This document shows positions 42,541 to 51,973 of a stretch of DNA of 64,000 nucleotides, in pieces. The stretch comes from Lachnospiraceae bacterium (lineage in GTDB: Bacteria > Bacillota > Clostridia > Lachnospirales > Lachnospiraceae): positions 1 to 64,000 of the forward strand of contig CAJTEY010000023.1 of the NCBI GenBank assembly GCA_910575775.1, in the 5' to 3' direction. The stretch's first letter is position 1; the number at the start of each line of letters is the position of its first letter. The position numbers were made by a program, and so were the translations under genes. Below the pieces are notes generated by a model. The model searched no databases. It saw only the letters and a program-made list of their open reading frames with translations, and was not told where the DNA came from.

Positions 42541-45500
42541 TCAAGATTTAAAATACGCCACGCCGCTCTCAAATATCTTCATATCCTGCTCACCGAAAAT
42601 ATTCACAGCCACGGCTTCCCCTCTTCTCTCCGAATGCGCCATCTTACCCAGACATCTTCCGTCCGGGGAAGTGATGCCCTCGATGGATGCGTAGGAGCCG
42701 TTGATGTTCCACTCCTCATCCATAGACACACTGCCGTCGGCATCTGCATACTGGGTAGCCACCTGCCCATTTGCGAACAGTCTGTCGATCCACTCCTTCG
42801 GAGCCACAAACCGCCCTTCGCCGTGGGAAGCCGGGTTTACATAAGTCTGCCCAAGTTCCGCCCCGGCAAGCCAGGGTGACTTGTTGGAAACCACTTTGAG
42901 ATAAGCCATCTTTGAAATATGACGGTTTATCGTATTGAAGGTCAGCGTAGGCGAATCCTCCCCCTGCTCCCGGATCTCCCCGTAAGGCACGAGTCCCAGT
43001 TTAATCAGCGCCTGGAAGCCGTTACAGATTCCCAGCGCCAGACCGTCCCTCTCGTTTACAAGCTTCATCACCGCTTCTCTCATTTTCTCGTTCTGGAAAG
43101 CAGTCGCAAAGAACTTGGCGGAACCGTCCGGCTCATCGCCTGCGGAAAAGCCGCCCGGGAACATGATGATCTGCGCCTGTCCGATCGCCTTCTCAAAGGT
43201 TTCCACACTCTCTCTGATATCCGCCGCGTTCTGGTTCTTAAACACCTTTACGACCGTTTCAGCCCCGGCGTTCTCAAAGGCCTTCGCGCTGTCGTACTCA
43301 CAGTTCGTGCCCGGGAATACCGGGATAAATACCGTGGGTTTAGCCACCTTATGTTTGCACACATAAATACTGTCTGCACGGTACAGTTCCGATGCCACGG
43401 GACTCTTATCCTTTCCGGCTGTATAGGGAAATACCTTGTCAAGCTTCGCGCGCCAGGTCTGCACGGCTTTTGCCTGTTCCAGCTTCATGGAGCCGTAGGT
43501 AAACGCGCCGTCCGCCGTTATGGTGCCGATCTCCTCATAGGAAATCCCCAGCGCTTTCAAGTGGTGTACCTCTTTCGCCGGCATCTCTGCCACGATATCG
43601 CCAAGGCCGTTGTCAAACAGGGCTTCCATCTTATAGGAGGAATCCACCGCCACGCCGAATCCGTTTCCAAATGCCATCTTACTCACAGCCGCCGCTACGC
43701 CCTTTGCGTCCAGCGCGTAAGCCGCCACGATCTTTCTCTTCTGAAACTTCACTGGCATTCCATTTATGATATCTGTGTCAGTATACTCTGACATCAATGT
43801 CATTATCTTGTCATAAAGTGTCATAACCTCGTCATACACTGGCAGATCATAGGAATCACGCGGGATACGGAACCGCACGAGACGATCTCCCGGGTATTTT
43901 AATTCGGGTGTAACAATATTCCCGCTCTTATTCACATTGACCGCAAAGGACACCAGCGTAGGCGGCACGTCAATATCGTTAAAAGTGCCTGACATGGAAT
44001 CCTTGCCGCCGATGGAGGGCAGTCCGTACTTCATCTGGGCTTCGTATGCGCCAAGAAGCGCCGAGAACGGCTGGCTCCAGCGGGACGGCTCCCCGCTCAT
44101 GCGCCGGAAATACTCCTGGAAAGTAAATCGGATCGTCCTGTAATCCCCGCCGTTTGCCACAATCTTCGCCATCGACTCAGTCACCGCGTAAACCGCGCCG
44201 TGGTACGGACTCCAGCTTGACAGATAAGGATCAAAGCCGTAGCTCATCATGGTGACGGTGTCTGTCTTTCCTTCCAGGGTCGGGAGTTTCGCCACCATAG
44301 CCTGTGTCTCAGTCAGCTGATACTTACCGCCATAGGGCATATACACGCTGCCTGCACCTATGGAGGCGTCAAACATCTCCACAAGCCCTTTCTGGGAACA
44401 GACATTCAAATCCTCCAGAAGAGAAAGCCACGCCGCCTTCACATCCTTGCGGGAAAGCGCCTCCGCCACCGCAGGGGTTGTGATTTTTTTGAAGTAATCC
44501 TCTTTCTCCTCCGGCATGTCAACATGAACATCCGTCTCCTGATGGGCGCCATTGGTATCTAAAAACGCTCTGGACAGATCAACAATGCGCTGTCCGCGCC
44601 ATTTGAGCACCAGTCTCGGCTCTTTGGTTACCACAGCCACAGGCACTGCCTCCAGATTCTCCTCCGCCGCATACCCGAGGAAGGCGTCCACATCGCCGGG
44701 AGCCACTACCACTGCCATGCGCTCCTGGGACTCCGAAATCGCAAGCTCCGTTCCGTCCAGACCCGCATATTTTTTCGGCACTTTATCCAGATCCACAACG
44801 AGCCCGTCTGCCAGCTCACCAATCGCCACAGACACGCCGCCCGCACCGAAATCATTACATTTCTTAATCAGCCGGCTCACTTCCTCACGCCGGAATAGTC
44901 TCTGAATTTTTCTCTCCGTGGGCGCATTTCCTTTCTGCACTTCCGCGCCGCATGTATCAATGGATTTCTCCGTATGCACCTTGGAGGAACCCGTTGCGCC
45001 GCCGCAGCCGTCACGCCCGGTTCTGCCGCCCAGCAGAATGATGATATCGTCTGGATCAGAATTTTCCCGGATCACATTTTTTCTCGGCGCGGCACCCATC
45101 ACCGCACCGATCTCCATGCGCTTCGCAACATAATTCGGGTGGTAAATTTCTTTGACCAGCCCGGTCGCCAGACCGATCTGGTTACCATAGGAAGAATAAC
45201 CGTTGGCTGCACCCCGCACCAGCTTTTTCTGGGGCAGCTTTCCCTTCAAGGTATCCGCCACCGGCACTGTGGGATCCGCCGCACCGGTCACGCGCATCGC
45301 CTGATAGACATATCCCCTGCCCGAAAGGGGATCCCGGATTGCTCCGCCAAGACAGGTGGCCGCCCCGCCGAACGGCTCGATCTCCGTGGGATGGTTGTGT
45401 GTTTCGTTTTTGAAAAAGACAAGCCACTCTTCCGTCACCGGACCGTCACCGTAATCCATCTCCACCGGCACCACGACAGAGCACGCATTGATCTCATCGG

Positions 45501-46410
45501 ACTCTTCCATATCGTCCAGTTTCCCATCCTTTTTTAACTTTCTCATGGCCATCAGGGCCAGATCCATCAGACAGACAAACTTGTCCTCCCTGCCCTTAAA
45601 AACCTCTTTCCTCACCGTCAGATAATCCTGGTAAGTCTTCTCGATCGGCTCCCGGTACTTTCCTTCTCCGAAGCTCACGTTCTTAAGCTCGGTAGAAAAA
45701 GTCGTATGACGGCAGTGGTCGGACCAGTAAGTATCCAGCACCCGGATTTCCGTCATCGTGGGATTGCGCTTCTCCTCTTTCGCAAAATAATCCTGAATAT
45801 GCAGAAAGTCCTTGAACGTCATGGCAAGACCAAGGGATTCATACAGCTCCTTCAGCTCCGCCTGGGGCATGTCCACAAAGTCTTCCCGTTCCGGGAGATT
45901 CTCCAGTACGACCACATCCGCAGGCTCCTCATAGGCAAACGCCAGCGTCTCCGGCTTTACCATGCCGGTTTCTCTCGAATCCACGGGATTGATACAGTAT
46001 GCCTTGATCCGCGAAAGCTCATCATCCGTCACGTTTCCATTGACCAGATAAGTCACTGCCGTTTTGATGATCGGTTCTTCGTCTTCCTTCAGAAACTGCA
46101 CGCACTGCACAGCGGAATCAGCCCGCTGGTCAAACTGCCCCGGCAGGAACTCTACGGAAAATACCCGTCCGTTTTCAGGAATTTCAATCTGCTCCCGATA
46201 TAAAATATCCACAGGCGGCTCTGAAAAAACCGTCCGGCAGGCTCTCTCAAACACTTCCTCAGAAATATTTTCCACATCATAGCGAATGAAAACCCGTATC
46301 TGTTCCACGCTGTTTATACCAAGAAAACTCTCGATCTCTTCCTTCAGTTCCCTGGCCTTAACTGCATAAGGTTCTTTCTTCTCCACATAAATCCTTCTGA
46401 CATTTCCCAT
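42541..46410 (-). CDS. purL: Phosphoribosylformylglycinamidine synthase (single chain)
   Basis: 1289 residues, the large clostridial form that combines PurS-, PurL- and PurQ-like parts. Fourth step of purine synthesis. DTYWSDHCRHTTF and VLLGGRTGRDGCGGATGSS-like blocks (here IILLGGRTGRDGCGGATGSS) mark the ATP-binding core. The C-terminal glutaminase has its Cys in ALGICNGFQALIKLG and HGEGRF near the end. Start at 46410 by GGAGG. No other pur gene is adjacent. Confidence 0.95.
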   Translation of the reverse strand: MGNVRRIYVEKKEPYAVKARELKEEIESFLGINSVEQIRVFIRYDVENISEEVFERACRTVFSEPPVDILYREQIEIPENGRVFSVEFLPGQFDQRADSAVQCVQFLKEDEEPIIKTAVTYLVNGNVTDDELSRIKAYCINPVDSRETGMVKPETLAFAYEEPADVVVLENLPEREDFVDMPQAELKELYESLGLAMTFKDFLHIQDYFAKEEKRNPTMTEIRVLDTYWSDHCRHTTFSTELKNVSFGEGKYREPIEKTYQDYLTVRKEVFKGREDKFVCLMDLALMAMRKLKKDGKLDDMEESDEINACSVVVPVEMDYGDGPVTEEWLVFFKNETHNHPTEIEPFGGAATCLGGAIRDPLSGRGYVYQAMRVTGAADPTVPVADTLKGKLPQKKLVRGAANGYSSYGNQIGLATGLVKEIYHPNYVAKRMEIGAVMGAAPRKNVIRENSDPDDIIILLGGRTGRDGCGGATGSSKVHTEKSIDTCGAEVQKGNAPTERKIQRLFRREEVSRLIKKCNDFGAGGVSVAIGELADGLVVDLDKVPKKYAGLDGTELAISESQERMAVVVAPGDVDAFLGYAAEENLEAVPVAVVTKEPRLVLKWRGQRIVDLSRAFLDTNGAHQETDVHVDMPEEKEDYFKKITTPAVAEALSRKDVKAAWLSLLEDLNVCSQKGLVEMFDASIGAGSVYMPYGGKYQLTETQAMVAKLPTLEGKTDTVTMMSYGFDPYLSSWSPYHGAVYAVTESMAKIVANGGDYRTIRFTFQEYFRRMSGEPSRWSQPFSALLGAYEAQMKYGLPSIGGKDSMSGTFNDIDVPPTLVSFAVNVNKSGNIVTPELKYPGDRLVRFRIPRDSYDLPVYDEVMTLYDKIMTLMSEYTDTDIINGMPVKFQKRKIVAAYALDAKGVAAAVSKMAFGNGFGVAVDSSYKMEALFDNGLGDIVAEMPAKEVHHLKALGISYEEIGTITADGAFTYGSMKLEQAKAVQTWRAKLDKVFPYTAGKDKSPVASELYRADSIYVCKHKVAKPTVFIPVFPGTNCEYDSAKAFENAGAETVVKVFKNQNAADIRESVETFEKAIGQAQIIMFPGGFSAGDEPDGSAKFFATAFQNEKMREAVMKLVNERDGLALGICNGFQALIKLGLVPYGEIREQGEDSPTLTFNTINRHISKMAYLKVVSNKSPWLAGAELGQTYVNPASHGEGRFVAPKEWIDRLFANGQVATQYADADGSVSMDEEWNINGSYASIEGITSPDGRCLGKMAHSERRGEAVAVNIFGEQDMKIFESGVAYFKS

Positions 46411-46485
46411 AGTCGGTTCTCCTCCATGATCACAGTTCCCATCTTGTATTTTACGCTGTCGCAATTTCCTATGCAGTAAAGAGAT

Positions 46486-46505
46486 ACCCCGTATACGGAG
46501 TATCC
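46486..46505 (-). terminator. Hairpin after the TetR gene
   Basis: 8-bp stem around loop TATA (ATACTCCG/CGGGGTAT, one wobble) followed by CTCTTTAC; a moderate terminator of the TetR gene and also part of the purL leader. Confidence 0.5.
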
Positions 46506-46517
46506 TTCCTGCCGCCC

Positions 46518-47102
46518 CTAAATCTCCGTAATCAAACCCTGCATAATATAGAGCAGCTGCTCGTCCACCATCTTTTCCGTGATGCCGAAAGTCTGCGCGT
46601 TGATCTTCAGTCCCTCCAGCACATACATAATATTAGCTGCCGCGCCCTTTGGGTTCTCACAATAAAACTCGCCGCTGTCAATTCCCGTCTCAATCAATTT
46701 TTCGATCACTTTGACGCCCGCATCAAACTGTCTGCGCAGCATATTGTTCTTATCGGTCGGTTTATGAGCAAAAAAATATTCATAGACCGCTACGGTCAAA
46801 TTATCCTTGTTCTGCAATAGTTCTTTCTTCTGCTCTTTCAAAAAGAGCGTCAGAATATCCGCCGCCGTATCCTCCCTGGCAATTTGTTCCGTGAAAACAT
46901 CATCTGTCTCATCCGCCTCCATCTGCAGCACTTCCATCAGAATCTGATCCGTGCTCTCAAAATACAGGTACAGACCGCCCCGGCTGATCTCGCAGGCCTC
47001 CACAATATCCTTCATGGTCACACTCTTAAAGCCTTTTTCTACAAACACCTTTCTGGCCGTATCCAGTATGTATTTCTTTTTCTGTGCTGATTTTTCTCCC
47101 AT
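46518..47102 (-). CDS. TetR/AcrR-family regulator
   Basis: 194 residues. N-terminal HTH: FVEKGFKSVTMKDIVEACEI, then SRGGLYLYFESTDQILMEVL, the standard TetR DNA-recognition helix. The C-terminal ligand domain is unassigned. No divergently paired transporter sits next to it (neighbours are purL and a hypothetical protein), so the target is not evident. Confidence 0.9.
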   Translation of the reverse strand: MGEKSAQKKKYILDTARKVFVEKGFKSVTMKDIVEACEISRGGLYLYFESTDQILMEVLQMEADETDDVFTEQIAREDTAADILTLFLKEQKKELLQNKDNLTVAVYEYFFAHKPTDKNNMLRRQFDAGVKVIEKLIETGIDSGEFYCENPKGAAANIMYVLEGLKINAQTFGITEKMVDEQLLYIMQGLITEI

Positions 47103-47163
47103 CGTTTTCTTATCTCCCTAAAAAAGTATCCTACAGCCAGCGTCACTCTATGCCATTCTTCTG

Positions 47164-47673
47164 CTATTTCCCTTCCTTAACGTTGACCACCCTGGACTGT
47201 ACCGGGTGATCCCAAAAATCCAGATTTTCCTTCATTTTCTTTATCACATTCAGAAAAATGCCGTTCTCCACCGCCTCAGACCATCTTCTCCCCTTTGTCA
47301 TGCCTTCCATCACATATCTGGAAAGAATGCCTTTGAGCGCATCCATCTCCCGGATATCCGACCGCTTGATGACCATAAGCTCGTCCTCCAATCGGCGGAT
47401 CCTGTACCGTGAATAGATATATTTGTAATTTCGGTCGATAAGCTTCGTCCGCTGGGCCTCCTTAATGAAATTCATCAGCGTACCGTCATAGACCGGGAAA
47501 GCAATCGAATGTTCTGCAATCCCAGAGCCGGAATAACTTTGCTGTACGCTCTTTCCATTCTTACTCTCAAACCAGGACAGATAACGTGCAAGTTTCTCCA
47601 CGTCCGCCCTGTATTCATTGACAACCTGCTGTCTGTAGGCGATATCTTCTTTCTCTATCTGTGTCTTGTCCAT
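47164..47673 (-). CDS. Conserved hypothetical protein
   Basis: 169 residues, soluble, charged. Features a segment RADVEKLARYLSWFESKNG, then FPVYDGTLMNFIKEAQRTKL and GILSRYVMEGMTKGRRWSEA. I have the impression of a clostridial family of unknown function but cannot name it. ATG 47673 is preferred over GTG 47682. It lies 60 bases upstream of tetR on the same strand. Confidence 0.7.
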   Translation of the reverse strand: MDKTQIEKEDIAYRQQVVNEYRADVEKLARYLSWFESKNGKSVQQSYSGSGIAEHSIAFPVYDGTLMNFIKEAQRTKLIDRNYKYIYSRYRIRRLEDELMVIKRSDIREMDALKGILSRYVMEGMTKGRRWSEAVENGIFLNVIKKMKENLDFWDHPVQSRVVNVKEGK

Positions 47674-47863
47674 AATTTTCACTCGCTTCCGTTTCCATAA
47701 TGACTATTTACCTTTACAGGTCTGCATTGACCCGCATAACTCTGCCTGCCACATAGTCCCGACAAGCCTGTCATTTTCAATTTTAACACAAAACTCTGAA
47801 AAGTACAGTACAAAAATAGCCATTCTTCTTGTGCAATGTAGCAAAGCACAACGCCCATTCTCA

Positions 47864-47892
47864 TTGACTTTTCCACTCAAAAAGCATAAGAT
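47864..47892 (+). promoter_or_regulatory. Promoter of the cyclic-nucleotide-binding-domain gene
   Basis: TTGACT (47864-47869), 17 bases, TAAGAT (47887-47892), 44 bases before the start codon. Confidence 0.6.
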
Positions 47893-47935
47893 ATATACAT
47901 AGTTTTTGCAATTATTTCTACAAGGGGGTAATCCA

Positions 47936-50197
47936 ATGGCTGTAAAAGAATTTCCTGCAGGCACGCAGCTGATCCAGAGTGAACAGAATCAGACCGGCCT
48001 GCATGTCATCGCTAAGGGGAGCGTGTGCGCCTCCTATCCGGGAGGCACTTTCTATTTGAAAAAAGGGGACGTCATCGGCGTCTGTGAGATCTTTTTCGGT
48101 TCTCACTTTATCACATATGAGACAGAGGAGCCCACCGGGATTGCCTCTTATCCGTGCACGGCTGCACAGCTCTCACTGCTTATGTCAAAAAGCGTGGATC
48201 TGGCGAATATGATCGTGTCATCCCTGTTCAGGCAGTTCCGTGAGATCTATGACCAGTATGAACTGATGCGTTTTGACTGTGAAAATATTTACCATTTTCT
48301 GATGGACCGATATGAAGAGTATAAGTCATTCTGTGTCAAGCATGGATTTACTCCCAGAGCATTACCCGATATGGAGGATCTGACTCCTCTCACGCTGGAG
48401 GAAGATCTGGAAGGATGGCTGGACGGCTACTACGAGCAAATGACCCTTATGGTCACTCAGAAGTCCTCCAAATTCCACAAGCCCGACTTTCTTGCGGGGG
48501 TGGTTCTGAAAGCGGATCTGGATATCCACCGCATTATTTCCATATGTCGCGTTTTTTACGATTACAAGGCGGAGATTGCCAGTTTTCTGATGAACGAAAA
48601 TCATCTGGACTTCTTCGATCTCTACGCAAGCCTTCTTTATAAAATCGGGGCGAACGATACCGATTCCACTACGGTAAGCGCAGCGATCTCCACCATCATG
48701 ATCCAGTTGGAAGACCTGCCTTCGATTGACCGCGAAATGTATCAGCAGAGAGCCGAAGAATACCGCACGAGACTGGAAAATCTCGGGGAACGCAGCGACG
48801 AGGAATCCACTGCTTCCATGGACGAGGTGGCTGACATAGAGCACTCTATGGAGACCATTCTCTCCTACGCCGAAGTGGACGTTGAAACCGCCGCCGCTTT
48901 CCGTGAATCTGTCGACAAATTTGCTAAGATGACGGACAAGAACGCTTCGGATGACGCTGCCAGAAAGCTGCGCATGACGATCACCAAGCAGTTCTATGTA
49001 ATCTATGAAAAAGCTTTCGTTAAGAGCCTGAAAGATACCGCTTCCATTCCAAAGGTAGTCCGGATGTTCTTTAATTTCGGCTATATAGATGAAAATCTGG
49101 CCGGCCTTGAGAACGCTTCGTATCTGTACTCGATCATAGACAAAATACCTTCCGATCCCAAACGCAAGGTCTATACTGCCTATGAATGGTTTGCCGCCAT
49201 CTATAAAGGTGAGAAAGTACCCAGCCGTAACGAATTCGATTCCGACTTCCCCACCTTCCTGCGTGAACAGAAAATGACGGGCAATATCACCGCCGAAGAC
49301 GAAGCGCGTATGCTGAATGACCCGCTGGAGCAGGTGCTCTTTGAAATACGCAACATGTTTCCTACCGTCAACAAGATTACATTTGGCCGTGTCTTAAGCT
49401 TCTGCCCGGTCTTCTCGGAACACAATGTTCTAAAAGAGCTGGATAGCACACTGGTATCCGCCGAAAAGGTGGAAGAGTCTTTCCAGAAGATCCGAGACAT
49501 TGACTTTAGCGCTTACTACCGCGACGTCATTTACACCAATCCCGACATTGGCATCGGAAAGGAAACCGTCAGCGTAGAGGTTCTTCCCGACATCATTCTT
49601 ATGCCCAATGTGGGGACACGCGGCATCGCATGGCAGGAAATCGAGGGGCGTAAACGTACCACGCCGGCCCGCATGATGGTATCCATCTTCCAACTGGAGG
49701 ATCTGACCAACATTCTGGTCCGGCTGACCGGCGATTTCCGTTGGGAAATGTGCAAGCGCGTGCAGGGCGCCCGCTGGAACGATATTTCGGAGGCATCCCT
49801 CACAAGCGAATATTTCGATTACATCCAGTTCTACCGTAAGAACCACGAGCTGTCTGCGGACGCCAAGGACAAAATTAAACTCAATATGAAAAAAGCGAAA
49901 AACAGCTATAAGGAAATGTTTATTATGGACTACGAAGCGTGGATTCTCTATGAAGGCGCCGGATCGCCCAGATTGAATAAGGTGTCCCGCAATATTATTT
50001 TTACTTACTGTCCTTTCTCCAAAGCGATCCGCACAAAGCTGATGGCAAACCCGCTTTACAAGGAAACCATGTCGCGCTACGATATTAAGCTTTCGCAAAA
50101 GCTCCACCATTATGACAATGTGTTCCAGAAGTTGAAAAACACAGGAACTCCGATTCCTCAGGAACTTCAGATGCAACGCGACTATCTTTGTAAGTAG
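47936..50197 (+). CDS. Large protein with N-terminal cyclic-nucleotide-binding domain
   Basis: 753 residues. Residues 1-120 look like a cNMP-binding barrel (FPAGTQLIQSEQNQTGLHVI, then GSVCASYPGGTFYLKKGDVI). The remaining 630 residues are soluble, helical and without any motif I know; no HTH, kinase, cyclase or membrane segment is seen. It is thus not a CRP-type regulator. AAGGGGG precedes ATG 47936. It has its own promoter and a shared terminator, so it is monocistronic. Role unknown; a stress or second-messenger effector is a guess. Confidence 0.85.
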   Translation: MAVKEFPAGTQLIQSEQNQTGLHVIAKGSVCASYPGGTFYLKKGDVIGVCEIFFGSHFITYETEEPTGIASYPCTAAQLSLLMSKSVDLANMIVSSLFRQFREIYDQYELMRFDCENIYHFLMDRYEEYKSFCVKHGFTPRALPDMEDLTPLTLEEDLEGWLDGYYEQMTLMVTQKSSKFHKPDFLAGVVLKADLDIHRIISICRVFYDYKAEIASFLMNENHLDFFDLYASLLYKIGANDTDSTTVSAAISTIMIQLEDLPSIDREMYQQRAEEYRTRLENLGERSDEESTASMDEVADIEHSMETILSYAEVDVETAAAFRESVDKFAKMTDKNASDDAARKLRMTITKQFYVIYEKAFVKSLKDTASIPKVVRMFFNFGYIDENLAGLENASYLYSIIDKIPSDPKRKVYTAYEWFAAIYKGEKVPSRNEFDSDFPTFLREQKMTGNITAEDEARMLNDPLEQVLFEIRNMFPTVNKITFGRVLSFCPVFSEHNVLKELDSTLVSAEKVEESFQKIRDIDFSAYYRDVIYTNPDIGIGKETVSVEVLPDIILMPNVGTRGIAWQEIEGRKRTTPARMMVSIFQLEDLTNILVRLTGDFRWEMCKRVQGARWNDISEASLTSEYFDYIQFYRKNHELSADAKDKIKLNMKKAKNSYKEMFIMDYEAWILYEGAGSPRLNKVSRNIIFTYCPFSKAIRTKLMANPLYKETMSRYDIKLSQKLHHYDNVFQKLKNTGTPIPQELQMQRDYLCK

Positions 50198-50344
50198 GTT
50201 TGTTTCGCTAATATAGTGTTATTCCTTTGTAATATACTTATAGACTGTCAAGGGGAAAAACGGTATATTAATTATAGACTTGATCACGGAAGTCAAGTCG
50301 GCAATAGCAATTCCGAAGAATTCCCCTTTTACACAAGCAAAAGC

Positions 50345-50372
50345 CCCGAAGGCAGAGCCTCCGGGGTTTTTG
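50345..50372. terminator. Bidirectional terminator
   Basis: CCCCGaAGGC/GCCTcCGGGG stem followed by TTTTTG on plus and preceded by AAAAG, so it can stop both the CNBD gene and the transporter gene. Confidence 0.8.
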
Positions 50373-50460
50373 CTGTGCACAGACGCATATGACAGTTTAT
50401 CTGCGACATGCATAACGGGCAGGAAAACCTTCCTGCCCGATGATATCATTCTGTATGCGT

Positions 50461-51762
50461 TTATTTTTTGTCTGTACTTGCAGGCTTCACAAAGAACAGG
50501 CTGATGACCAGCGCGATAATATAGAGCACAATCGTGAAATACAGCACGTTCTGGTATCCCACAGGATTGATCATGTTGCCGTGGGAATCCTCGATAAAGC
50601 TGCCCGTATTGCTCACAATCAAGGTTGCGATCTGGTTGCCGGTAAGACCTGCAAACGCCCATGCGGAAAGGGTGATACCGTGGATCGCGCTGATGCTGCC
50701 CATACCGTAATGGTCGGAAAGCAGGGTCGGCACATTGGAGAAGCCGCCGCCGTATCCGGCGTTCACCATAAAGATCAACGCCAGCACGAGAACGATCAGG
50801 AACATGTTGCCCTCGCCGTTCTTGATACCGCCTGTAAGCATTACCGCGCCTGTAAATATAATCGAAAGCACGAAGATCAGCTTATAGATCGTATTTCTGT
50901 CCTTCATCAGATCCGCCCACGCGGAGAAGCCGAGACGGCCGCCCGCATTGAAGACTGCAGACACTGTGGAGATCACGCCGACCACGCCTGCCAGACCGAT
51001 ACATTTCACAATCATCTTCTCCTGGGAAATCAGCGCAAGACCGCATGTGATGTTGATGTAGAACATCAGCCAGATGCCGACATAGTTGCTGACGGGACGG
51101 GTTTTGATGGTAGCCATGATACCCTGCCCTTTGTCTTTCTTCTGGGGCTCATGCCAGCCTGCCGGCTTCGCCAGAAGAAGATGGCCCACAAACATCATTA
51201 CAAAGTAAACCGCTGCGAGGATGTAAAACATCTTATAGATGCCGCCCTCTCCGAGATTGGCCAGAAGCGCCTGCATGATAGGGCTTGCAATCGCCTTCGC
51301 ACCGCCAAAGCCCGCTACCGCAAGACCTGTGGCAAGACCTTTCTTATCCTCGAACCAGAGCATGAGAGTCTTTACCGGGGAAAGATAGCCCGTTCCGAGG
51401 CCGACACCCATGATAAAGCCATAGCAGACATAAATGCCTACCAACGCAAGCACGCTGCCGGGATGGGTGCCTCCATAATAGATGAAGAATCCCGTGCCGG
51501 CCATACCAAGGGCAAAAGTGATCGTAGCGATCAAGGACGACTTATGTATGTCCTTCTCCACCACATTGCCCAGAAATGCTGCGGACATGCCGAGGAAGAA
51601 GATGGCGAAGCTGAACGCCCACTCCGTAGCTGCCTTGGAAAAGCCTATATAGTCAGCGATCTCCTGACTGAAAATAGACCAGCAGTACACCGTACCGATA
51701 CTGAAGTGCAGGAGCAGTGCCGGGATCGCGGCACGCACCCATTTGTTTTGACAGTTTTTCAT
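50461..51762 (-). CDS. MFS transporter, oxalate/formate antiporter (OFA) family
   Basis: 433 residues, twelve membrane segments. Signatures are the N-terminal PALLLHFSIGTVYCWSIFS, the loop GVGLGTGYLSPVKTLMLWFE between helices, and NAGGRLGFSAWADLM, all typical of OFA-type monocarboxylate carriers. Substrate (oxalate, formate, pyruvate, lactate or another acid) cannot be set by sequence. No oxalate-degradation genes nearby. The first 210 bases upstream contain no other gene. Confidence 0.88.
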   Translation of the reverse strand: MKNCQNKWVRAAIPALLLHFSIGTVYCWSIFSQEIADYIGFSKAATEWAFSFAIFFLGMSAAFLGNVVEKDIHKSSLIATITFALGMAGTGFFIYYGGTHPGSVLALVGIYVCYGFIMGVGLGTGYLSPVKTLMLWFEDKKGLATGLAVAGFGGAKAIASPIMQALLANLGEGGIYKMFYILAAVYFVMMFVGHLLLAKPAGWHEPQKKDKGQGIMATIKTRPVSNYVGIWLMFYINITCGLALISQEKMIVKCIGLAGVVGVISTVSAVFNAGGRLGFSAWADLMKDRNTIYKLIFVLSIIFTGAVMLTGGIKNGEGNMFLIVLVLALIFMVNAGYGGGFSNVPTLLSDHYGMGSISAIHGITLSAWAFAGLTGNQIATLIVSNTGSFIEDSHGNMINPVGYQNVLYFTIVLYIIALVISLFFVKPASTDKK

Positions 51763-51973
51763 ACCTATACCTGTTATCCTTTCGTTTATTTTGAGCCAGA
51801 TACCCCGTCACTGATAACAGGATTCTAACCCTCTCACTAAAACTGTTGCTAACCTTTATCATTTTAAAACAAAACGACTGGAATTTCAAGCCACATTCAC
51901 GCCCGCTGTCACGTTTTTGCCCATCATTCCGACATCGGTGACACACTGTCTGGCCCTGCGCTTCTTTCGCCTC

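Noticed and set aside
46411..46517. Purine riboswitch before purL
   Set aside because: The conserved purine-aptamer loops are absent; only a terminator-like hairpin is present.
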